NCBI RefSeq assembly: GCF_932526225.1
Contig: NC_064042.1
Location: 2,215,001-2,279,000, forward strand
Length of the DNA stretch: 64,000 nucleotides
DNA from: Nematostella vectensis
Taxonomy: Eukaryota; Cnidaria; Anthozoa; Actiniaria; Edwardsiidae
Direction: 5' to 3'
Shown: positions 9,401 through 17,440 of the stretch, piece by piece
How positions within the stretch are numbered: the stretch's first letter is position 1
Layout of the letters: every line of letters begins with the position of its first letter
Made by a program: the position numbers and the translations under genes
The notes under the pieces: generated by a model
The model's input: only the letters and a program-made list of their open reading frames with translations
Database searches by the model: none
Told to the model about the DNA's origin: nothing

Positions 9401-11629
9401 CACTGATTTAAAAATTGATTACCATTGTTGTGCCATGATTTGTACTGTAACCAATTTTTTTTTTTCAGGTCAACCTATCTATGCAGAGCTTTCACCTGTC
9501 ACTGACTTCAGGTATGATATAACTGATAGGATTTGTAGCCCTTAGATTGGCTGGTATTGGCTGGTACACTGTAAGAGAGTAGTTAGAGGCATTCCCTGAG
9601 AGGTTATTACTTTTTCTAGTTTTATTGATCAATTTTCCATTTTGCTGTTTCTCCTCAGGGAGGCCTGTTGCAGACAATATGAGATGGGGTAAGCTGACAC
9701 CTGTGCCATGTGTAATCCATGCTGTTTTCCTTGCTTTTATTTAAGGAAAAAAAGCTCAATCAATCAATATTTTGCAAATGCTCTCAGCTCCCCTATATGG
9801 CATTGTTAGACCACCTCTTATGATTACAAATTACTGTAGTGGTCTGTACAAGGTTTGGAGCTGCTAATTGCAGAATCCCCATTACCACATAAATGGATTG
9901 ATGCATTTTTGATGGGGCAATTGAGAATACAGCCCATTTATGGCATTTATGTAACTCTCACTTTTAAAATATGTGTGGGTGTTCATAATGTTGTTGCAGT
10001 TAACAGATCTCAGTGTCATTCCATTCCTTAAGTGTTATGCTTGCTTTTGTATTTCTAGGAATAAAAGAAAGCTGTGTGTTTTCTTTTTTTAAAAAAATTG
10101 TATTTTACATATTTTAAATTCCTTATACCCCTTGGTGTCGTTATATGGGCTTGATGTGACGTCTTTGTGTGATGTGATATTCCACAATCTGACTCACGGT
10201 CCTCCCTCTTATGCAGTGAATGCACACGAGGCGGGTTTTGTAACTTCATGCATCTGAGGCCTATATCCCGAGACGTGCGGTAAGTCAACTACCCCGCGGA
10301 TAGAAATGCTTTAAACCTTTGTTTCTCTTGTACATCCGTAGAGAATGTTCTCGCGGTGGCTTTTGTAACTTCATGCACATGAGGCCAATTTCCAGGGATT
10401 TGCGGTGAGTGAGTGCCAGGCAATGGTACTCATGCTTCCAGGAGGAGCATGCATTTCCTGGTCCAACGCTGGGACTGACCCTCTCATACTCCATACAACT
10501 TTGTCAAGTTATGGCCTTCATGTCATGCTTTGTTTTGCATAGTGTAGAGTACTTGCAGTGAATGAGAATTCATAGTATGCTCTTATATGGCGACTAACAC
10601 ATATTTCAATGGATTTGGGTTGAGACAATTATATAGTTTAAGTGGTTCCTTCTTCCATTTTAGGCAAGGCCAAAATTTCAAACTTGAGCATCCAGGAAAG
10701 TGACAGCAACTAACAGACAGCAATAAAGGACTTGATCCTTTCACTAACTTGAACTAGTGTTTTTTTTTTCTTTTCAAGGATATTTCTATAGAATTTTACT
10801 TAAAATATATAAGCTCCAGCTACATAACTCCAATGATAGCTCATTCACAAGGAGGTATGATTTCTTCAGGTCTTAAGAGACTGTAAATTAAATTATTTTC
10901 TCATAACTTAATTGAAATGACAGAGCATCTTGGCCTGTTGTGCATGTTGGAAAGGAAATTATCTTTGCAAAATGCATCTGTAACCTAAGAAAAGCTTTTA
11001 GCTTTGAGTTCAGAGATGAATTGACATATTGTTTATCAGCTTTTTCATGAAGGCCACAGTTTGCTAAAAATAACCTACGATATCTTGTTCTTTTGGGCAT
11101 CCACTTGATAGTATTGGGAATTCTTCATGTGCGAACAGCTGAGCAACTTTGGTGTAGATTTGAAAAGGTTTGGACTAACTCTTGTTTTGTCTTTAGGCGT
11201 GAGTTGTATGGTCGGAACCGAAGACGAGGAGGAGGAGGAGGAGGAGGAGGTGGCGGGGGAGGTGGCAGGTGGGTGTGACCAGAAGATTTCAGGGTTTATA
11301 TAAGTGTACAACAACTCCGCAGGTCATATCTGTTGAATACCTGTACTAATCTGTTCAGATATTGTAAATTTACATGAAATGCAACCCTGCATTATATTGT
11401 CCTGTGAGACCTTGGACCTCAAAAAAAGTGAATCTAATATGAGTTGAAAACAGGCAGCTCTGGACCCTTCTTTTACTTACATCTCTCCACCATTTTACTT
11501 TGTTTCAGGAGAGGGGGCGGTTCCATGTCACCACCAAGGCGCTCTAGGTCCAGATCACCTCGGCGTGGGGGACGTGGTGGGTCGCCAAGGCAACGGTCAC
11601 GCTCTCCTCGCCGTGACCGAAGATACTAA
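6499..11629 (+). CDS. U2AF1: U2AF1 (U2AF35), small subunit of the U2 snRNP auxiliary factor
   Basis: Nuclear splicing factor that recognises the AG of the 3' splice site, as a heterodimer with the large U2AF subunit. Exons: 6499-6542, 7528-7679, 8141-8193, 8593-8619 (27-nt microexon), 9029-9161, 9469-9511, 9659-9688, 10217-10279 (or 10342-10404), 11197-11268 and 11509-11629. The product is 245 aa. Zinc finger 1 has C18, C27, C33 and H37, with Ser34 conserved. The RRM (about 65-147) includes [19 protein letters not shown]. Zinc finger 2 starts in exon 7 (ACCRQYEMG) and is completed by either copy of exon 8. The tail is a glycine run, then an Arg/Ser-rich end ([18 protein letters not shown]). 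Length and sequence are close to the human protein (about 240 aa). The ATG lies in CAAGATGGCGG. Several splice junctions are duplicated (listed separately). If the exon 9 donor is not used, the protein ends at once as GRWV without the RS tail. Confidence 0.97.
7629..7877 (+). repeat. 73-bp tandem repeat carrying the U2AF1 exon 2 splice donor (about 3.4 copies)
   Basis: The end of exon 2 plus the start of intron 2 is repeated with a 73-bp period. Identical donors (ACAAGTAAGTACC) have their GT at 7680, 7753 and 7826. The first is the normal one: it keeps frame with exon 3. Use of the second or third would include intron sequence and meet an in-frame TGA at 7742-7744. Confidence 0.9.
8445..8459 (+). 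repeat. Poly-G run
   Basis: A run of about 13 G in U2AF1 intron 3. It is a simple repeat and prone to length change. Confidence 0.8.
8488..8611 (+). repeat. 62-bp tandem duplication of the U2AF1 exon 4 acceptor
   Basis: The block from the pyrimidine-rich tract through AATCCCCAGGATGTAT occurs twice, with the AG at 8529-8530 and 8591-8592 (62 bp apart). The second AG is the true acceptor of the 27-nt exon 4. The upstream copy retains the first nine nucleotides of the exon but then diverges, and splicing there would read into a TAG within 12 codons. Confidence 0.85.
10217..10279 (+). other. U2AF1: U2AF1 exon 8a, second zinc finger, first copy
   Basis: A 63-nt exon with acceptor TTATGCAG and donor GTAAGT. 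It is joined to exon 7 (phase GG|T) and to exon 9 (phase CG|G). It encodes [20 protein letters not shown], which supplies two cysteines and the histidine of CCCH zinc finger 2. This copy is the one closest to the vertebrate sequence. Confidence 0.9.
10342..10404 (+). other. U2AF1: U2AF1 exon 8b, second zinc finger, alternative copy
   Basis: A second 63-nt exon starts 62 nt after the end of exon 8a, with its own acceptor (CATCCGTAG) and donor (GTGAGT) and the same phases. It encodes [20 protein letters not shown]. The two copies differ at 15 of 63 positions but only at three residues (Thr/Ser, Leu/Met, Val/Leu), so both appear to be under protein-level constraint. The 62-nt spacer may be too short to be removed as an intron, which would favour use of one copy or the other. 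Confidence 0.85.
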
Positions 11630-11647
11630 GACTGTACAAGCAGCTTT

Positions 11648-11714
11648 GCCTATACTTGTGCATCGTGACCAGAGATACTTGCGCATCATAACCAGAGATG
11701 CTTGCGCATCATCA
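11648..11714 (+). repeat. Short tandem repeat in the U2AF1 3' UTR
   Basis: About 2.5 copies of a roughly 27-bp unit (TGACCAGAGATACTTGCGCA and variants) lie just after the U2AF1 stop codon. Confidence 0.6.
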
Positions 11715-11919
11715 AACGATATCGTATACTTCAACACCTAATTGCTTAAAACAAGTAGCTGTGATCTTGGATTATGGTATAAATCAGTCACATCAACTTA
11801 TAGTGGTTTTCGATAGGAATTGCAGTGAGTATTTAGTTACACGAAGTACAGGTAGTCTACTTTGCCAATTTTCTTTTTATGCCTCAGCGCCAGAACCAGG
11901 GCCTTATAGAAGAAGCCTT

Positions 11920-11925
11920 AATAAA
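11920..11925 (+). promoter_or_regulatory. Probable U2AF1 polyadenylation signal
   Basis: AATAAA about 290 nt after the U2AF1 stop codon is the first canonical hexamer downstream. No cleavage data are available. Confidence 0.55.
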
Positions 11926-11930
11926 AAGTA

Positions 11931-12786
11931 GTAGTTTTACCGGGTCGACCACAAATTACTTTTAACAAAAACTCAAGTTTGTTCTTATGTGTAATTTTGC
12001 GAGCACCACAAAATAGATTGTGAGATATACCGTAGCGTCCGCGATCCAAACAAGCAATATTGTTGTGGTTAGGGGGGACATCTCGTCTATCATTATCTTA
12101 CATACGTTTTGTACCCAAACACCGTCTACTGAAAATCTCCTAGCAACCTTGTGATACAGTGTTATGCCTTCAACAACTACATTTGCAAATACGTCTTATT
12201 AGCTTTGATATAAATAAACATTTGTTGTGTCACAATGGACTGAATTTCCGTATTTTTTTTTTCTCTTGCGGTTAGTACGCGTCCATGTGCGTGCCATCCC
12301 TTCCGCTTCTCTATATATAGCCAATAGCTTTTTCCAAAAAGGTTGTCATTAAACCCTACCCACCGGACTGCTAAGTTGTCTGGGTAGGAGCGCAAATCTG
12401 CTCGTTGCTCGAGTATGCACGTTTTTAGTTAGCTATTGACATGCGAGCTTTCAGCTCTGTTTTGTGGAAATTAGCATCTAGAAAAACGAGGCCATCAACA
12501 GATCAATAAAGTATATTTTGCTTTTACCTAACCTGCCTTTCAGCCTGGCCGCGTACGGTTCAGCCACCGACAACCCATATTGAAATACATCACTTCGCGA
12601 TCGAACGTCAACTTCGACTTGTAAGTCAATATTAGAATTGGACTGAAATTCATTGAGCCCGGGCCGGAGAGCTATTGCAAAGCTCTTCCTGGGTTTGAAA
12701 TACAGTACAGATGAAAATGTATAATATCGTATTGTATATTATTCATGTTTCTTTTATCGGCTAATCTTGAAACCCTAGAATCTTGA
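11931..12786. other. Intergenic region, nothing identified
   Basis: Between the end of U2AF1 and the palindromic element near 12.8 kb I see no supported gene, RNA or repeat. Open frames here are short and lack family resemblance. Confidence 0.4.
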
Positions 12787-12978
12787 AAAGTCAAATCCGT
12801 CGTTGCGCGACTTCGGCGAATCCAAAATCTATGTATCGCTTGGGAATAGCGCGTAGTCAGACACAAGCTTTGGGGGCGGTTTGTCTGGTTTTGTTGTTTG
12901 GTTTAATTGACTACGCGCTATTTCCAAACGAAGAAGGGTATTTTGGATTCTGGTAGGTCGCGCAACAACGAATTTGGC
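12787..12978. repeat. Imperfect inverted repeat (MITE-like) upstream of tRNA-Val
   Basis: The left arm (GTCGTTGCGCGAC ... AATAGCGCGTAGTCA) is mirrored by the right arm (TGACTACGCGCTATT ... GTCGCGCAACAACG). The arms are about 75-85 bp around a short centre. No ORF is present. It looks like a small non-autonomous DNA element. Confidence 0.65.
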
Positions 12979-13094
12979 TATAAAATAAAACTATTTCAGG
13001 GAAGACTTTGACTCATGGACGTGACCACCACTGTCAATCATCTTATTTCGAATCGCGTTTAAATACTGCATAATAACTTATGGCACCCACGGAA

Positions 13095-13167
13095 GTTTCC
13101 ATAGTATAGTGGTTATCACGTCTGTCTAACACACAGAAGGTCCCCAGTTCGAGCCTGGGTGGAAACA
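13095..13167 (+). tRNA. trnV-AAC: tRNA-Val, anticodon AAC
   Basis: A 73-nt intronless cloverleaf: acceptor GTTTCCA paired with TGGAAAC and discriminator A. The D arm contains TAGTATAGTGGTTATCA (internal A box). The anticodon stem TCTGT/ACAGA closes loop CTAACAC with AAC at 13128-13130. The T arm CCCAGTTCGAGCCTGGG contains the B box. A run of T starts two bases after the gene, as a polymerase III terminator. It is very close to the known animal tRNA-Val(AAC). Confidence 0.95.
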
Positions 13168-13168
13168 G

Positions 13169-13180
13169 TTTTTTTTTTTC
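13169..13180 (+). terminator. Polymerase III terminator of tRNA-Val
   Basis: An uninterrupted run of about 11 T directly after the tRNA 3' end is the standard polymerase III stop signal. Confidence 0.85.
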
Positions 13181-13505
13181 CTTTTTCCCCTCAGCTTTGG
13201 CTTTGCAGGATACAAACAAGCATGCGTTTGTACTCAAAGCAACAAAAATTAAAAAGAAAGAAAAACTTTTGATACTGTTCTTAGCATCAAACACTTAATA
13301 ATTTTACCGTTTTGGGGCTCCTGTGGTCTGTGTGAGAGGGAACTCTGGCCGAATTTTTTTTTCACGCTGTTTGTTGATCTTTAGAGTGAAATTCAAGCTC
13401 TTTTTTCGTAATCCTAAACTCTTTTATGTCGCAAGTAAAGAATCGGCAAAGGGAAAGGACTGTCTTTATAAAACGGAGACAAGTTCTTACTAACAAAAAA
13501 GCAAG

Positions 13506-16262
13506 ATGGCAGTCGTAGAGTTTGCGCCATTGCGAATCCCACTTCACCGTCGTTTGGAAACCGCCGCAGTAGCTTTATACTATTATTCCTTCTTCTTTGG
13601 TGCTCTTCTCGGTTTCCTTATCATCATCGGCTTATTGTATACGTCGCTTTATCCTATTGCCTTACTCTATCTCGCCTGGGCCTACCTATTTGATTATGGG
13701 ACTCCGAGCCATGGCGGCAGGAGGTCCAAGTTTATGCGTGGCCTGCGAGTATGGAAGTATTTTCGCGATTATTTCCCAATCCAGCTGGTAAAGACAACTG
13801 AGTTGGACCCAAGTAAGCATTATGTGTTTGGCTATCATCCTCACGGAATCTTGTGTGCGGGAGCGTTTTGTAATTTTGCCACGGAAGCGACAAACTTTTC
13901 GGAGGTCTTTCCCGGGATAACACCACATCTCCTGCCTCTTATGGGTGAGTAAAGTTTGTTAAAAGTCTAACAGGAAAAAATTGAACTTTTTTTAAGAGGC
14001 TCACGAAGATGGGCCAAAATACGGTATTATTACTTTCTACAGCCGGGGTCAATTTTTGAGTTGTCTGAATTAAAAAAAAAAAAGTTGGTGCTTTAGGTCT
14101 AAAATTGTCAAGCTTTTCCCTGGTCGCCCTAAACAGTCATCTTCCTCAAAAATGTTGTTCTACAGGGAGAGGACCCAGGGATTCCAATTTTGAAGGTTGC
14201 AGGCATATTTTCTAACATAACCTCATAGAAGAGGTACATCTACCCCAGGTGTCTCCTTTGGCCCACTTGTAAATCCGCCTGATATAAATCAGCGTACCCC
14301 ACCTTTGACTTTTTCTTGAGCACAAATGTTAATGCCTAGTGCACACTAGCGAAATATTGACATAACGACATGGGCGCGCGCACTCTTATCTTCGACATAA
14401 CGACATGGACATAATGACATAAGAGAAAAAACATGTTTTTTCTTTTATGTCGTTCTGTCCATGTCGTTATGTCTGGCTAAACATAGCACCCTCGCCCATG
14501 TCGTTATGTTGCTAGTGTGCACTAGGCATAAGTGAGCTGCTTGCTTTTGTCTTACTTCAGAGGTTTTTTCATCAGTATTGCGGTTGGGATAAGGCTGTTA
14601 TTAGAAGAGTTTCTAAGTAGTCCTTGGCATACTGTATATTGTAATAACTGTAACATGGTGAATGTGAAGGTGTAATGTGAAGGTGTAATGTAATCCCCAT
14701 GAATCACCAGTTCTGCAACTCTACTGTTCTGCAGCCCTCTTCAAGCCACCACTCTTTAGAGACTACATTATGAGTAGCGGCATGTGTGATGTGACGCATG
14801 ACAGCTGTGAGTACATATTGCAGAACAAAGGACCTGGCAACTCAATCGTCATAGTTGTTGGTGGTGCCTCAGAGGCATTAGATGCCCACCCTGGCACTAA
14901 TGTGTTGACGTTAAAGGCTCGATATGGCTTCATCAAGCTTGCTATAAGAAATGGGTGGGTATTCAGAGTTGGCGAAATAAATTTAGGCCAATTTAGCAAG
15001 TCTGCTAAATAAAGAGCTGCACATAACAGAAAGAGTTCTTTAGTCATAATACAGCTAGCCATTACCTCCAGGTGTTTAGCCAAGTCAGTATAGTGTGTCC
15101 ACACCCCCTTTTGACTCCAAAAGGGCTGGTCATTTCTTACTGAAGGTTTGTTGTACTACATATTTCTAGCCAAAAAAAAAAAGCTGGCAGCATGTGCTTT
15201 AGGAGGTAAACAAAAAGAGTATTTTTGCACTACTATAAATATGCATTCATTATATAAAGGGGGCTGGAACTCCCCCGAAATATATATATGTATATCCTGG
15301 CCACACCCCTGTTTTACCTCCCTATTTAACCTGCCTTAAAGCCGCATTGTCACCAGTTTACTCTGGTTGATTAACAATCTCCAATGATTTTTAACGGAAA
15401 ATGCAAAAAAAAATATTTCAAAATATTGAAAGCTGTGGGTCTATTGGAAGTTTCTTTGAGGTTGTGATTGATAATTTAGAATTGATGGCCTGTTAAATAT
15501 TTCAGATTCTACTATATTTTTTTTGTCTTTTAACGGTTGAGTTTTCCAACGGACCTCCCGAAGTAAACTGGTGACAATGCAGCTTTAAGTGAGCCTCAGT
15601 AAATTAATCTATATCAATGGTATTCTCCTTTTTTCAGTGCTTCTCTTGTCCCAGTTTATGCATTTGGAGAAAATGATGTCTTTAACCAAGTCAGCAATCC
15701 CAGGGGATCTATGTTGAGGAGGATTCAGACAAAGATACAGAAAACAGTTGCCTTTGCACCAGTGCTGTTCTATGGCCGTGGAATATTCCAGTACACCTTT
15801 GGTTTGCTTCCTCATCGCAAGCCTATACATGTTGTCGGTGAGGATATATATGGGTGGTGCTTTTATATGAAATAAATATCTCATTATTAGCAGTATATTT
15901 GAGCTTGTCTGTCTCAATAAAATGTCTGGAACTTAGGATAAGTTGTGAATAAGCTTTCTGTAGATTAGCAAAATATGCCAAAATTTCGGGCTTTAATTTT
16001 AGTTCTTCAGATCTCATAGGACCCATAAGGCATAACTGTTAGCTTAAATCTTGTTTAAGTGAATATGCTCTGTAATAATCCCTTGTTTTATCTTTTTTTC
16101 TCCATAGTTGGATCACCAATAGAGGTTGAGAAAAATGAAAACCCATCTAGGGATGAAGTGCAGCGTGTCCATGACCTCTATGAGGATAAACTTGTTAAGC
16201 TCTTTGAAGATAATAAAGAGAAATATGGGCTGAAGAAAGAAGACAAGTTAGAAATATTGTAA
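13506..16262 (+). CDS. DGAT2-like: DGAT2/MOGAT-family acyl-CoA acyltransferase
   Basis: An endoplasmic-reticulum membrane enzyme that acylates mono- or diacylglycerol with acyl-CoA for triacylglycerol synthesis. Four exons, 13506-13944, 14735-14954, 15638-15837 and 16108-16262, give 337 aa, a length closer to MOGAT2 (about 334) than to vertebrate DGAT2 (about 388). Residues about 24-62 form a hydrophobic hairpin (YYYSFFFGALLGFLIIIGLL and following). The catalytic HPHG motif is at 111-114. The family block ARYGFIKLAIRNGASLVPVY crosses the exon 2/3 junction and is followed by AFGEND. The C-terminus (YEDKLVKLFEDNKEKYGL) is the usual family ending. The start is the first ATG of the open frame, in context CAAGATGGC. 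Introns 1 and 2 each carry a palindromic MITE. Whether it prefers mono- or diacylglycerol cannot be told. Confidence 0.95.
14332..14529. mobile_element. Palindromic MITE in DGAT2-like intron 1
   Basis: About 198 bp with mirrored ends: ATGCCTAGTGCACACTAGC on the left and its complement on the right. Subterminal CATAACGACATGGGCG is also mirrored and further internal inverted copies of CATAACGACATGG occur. There is no coding capacity, so it is a non-autonomous DNA element or a large hairpin. Confidence 0.85.
15336..15588. mobile_element. TTAA-flanked MITE, copy A
   Basis: About 253 bp with mirrored ends of the form TTAAAGCCGCATTGTCACC and an internal mirrored CAGTTTAC. A second copy in opposite orientation lies at 61752-61984 in NCSTN. 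TTAA at both outer ends suggests a piggyBac-like target site. Confidence 0.8.
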
Positions 16263-16806
16263 AACAAAGCTTTTCATGCTTCCACAAGCAAATCAAATTA
16301 ATTTATTGAATCAATCAGGCTAGTTTAAAATGATTGTATACTCACAAATTACTGTATAATACTAATATATCCAGTATCATTGTTAGTGTGACACTCAAGT
16401 TCCAGCTTGAAAATCTAACCAAAATTTTATGAAAGAAATAATATTACAAATGCCTATCCCATTCACAACCAAACCAGCTTTGCCATGGGTCGCACAGTGA
16501 CGAACCTTGTGATACATAGTTTGTTATTCCACTGCAGAGTCTAAGATTGCAAAAGTCTGCCATAATCAATTCAGAGTCACTAGGCAGGACTTGCTGAGGG
16601 TAGGTGTTTGCAGCATTGGGTCATAGAACACTTTTCTTATGCACCTAAGTCATTTGAAATCGCCATTTCTTTTGTCCCGGGAAGAGTGTGGTTAAGGTGG
16701 GAGCACTAAGAGAATCTGTCCCGAGGGATTTCGACTCTTGACTTTCAAAACAAAAAACAACAACCCAAGGGCATTAGAACATTGCACTTGTCTAATATGT
16801 CACGTA
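16263..16806. other. 3' flank of the DGAT2-like gene, nothing identified
   Basis: The region holds the presumed 3' UTR of the acyltransferase. No canonical AATAAA was identified with confidence and no other feature can be supported. Confidence 0.4.
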
Positions 16807-17109
16807 CAGGCCCATACCCAGGGGGGTGACACACCCCCCACAACTGTCGAAAGTCCACTTTCGGTTCTCAATAGACATGCTTTTTGTAGACAAAACTATA
16901 AAGCATAAGCTAGGTCACTCTGGTATGTCACCAATCCATAAGTCAGACTTTTTAGTAGCCAAATCCGACAATTAACGTCCCTTGGAGATACTGCAAAGGC
17001 ATAAAAAAGTCCCTTTTTGTTAGGGGTGGTCAGATTTTTATCAGAGAACTCCCCCCCTGGGAAAAATTAGGTCCATTTTCTTTATAAGGAAATCCTGGGT
17101 ACGGGCCTG
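16807..17109. mobile_element. MITE with GC-rich inverted ends
   Basis: The ends CAGGCCCATACCCAGG and CCTGGGTACGGGCCTG are near-perfect inverted repeats enclosing about 270 bp without coding sequence. A similar end (CCTGGGTATGCGCCTG) occurs alone near 51825. Confidence 0.7.
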
Positions 17110-17129
17110 ATGTAGTTGTACCATTTGCA

Positions 17130-17240
17130 CCCCCAGGGCATTTGATTGCAGTTTTGTCCCAAGGGGATGGGGGCTTTTTCAGTGTTGTTCTGACCTCACC
17201 TAGGGCAATGGGGGTTGGGGTTTCAAATGACTAGTAAATG
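17130..17240. mobile_element. Solo end of the GC-rich-TIR MITE family, copy C
   Basis: About 110 bp match one end of the two full elements at 25775-26355 and 45498-46072: GGGCATTTGATTGCAGTTTT, then an interrupted stretch, then GGGTTTCAAATGACTAGT. The rest of the element is missing. Confidence 0.65.
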
Positions 17241-17440
17241 CAAGGAGCGCAACCCCCTCTATGGGAGAAAATAGTTGTTGAGTATCCTCTATTGGCGTTG
17301 CAACCCTAGTCGTCATGTTGCTCCCCCTCCCCCCGGAAAAAAATCCTGGATAGGGATCCGTCCACCCCCAACTGCCCTTACCGTACCACAGCATCCCCAT
17401 AACTGCCCTTACCACAGGGAGCCCATTGTACCACAACAAG

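Noticed and set aside
10280..10341. Tandem inclusion of both U2AF1 exon 8 copies as the normal mRNA
   Set aside because: It would keep frame but duplicate half of a zinc finger, and the 62-nt spacer is very short for an intron. Not excluded, only considered less likely.
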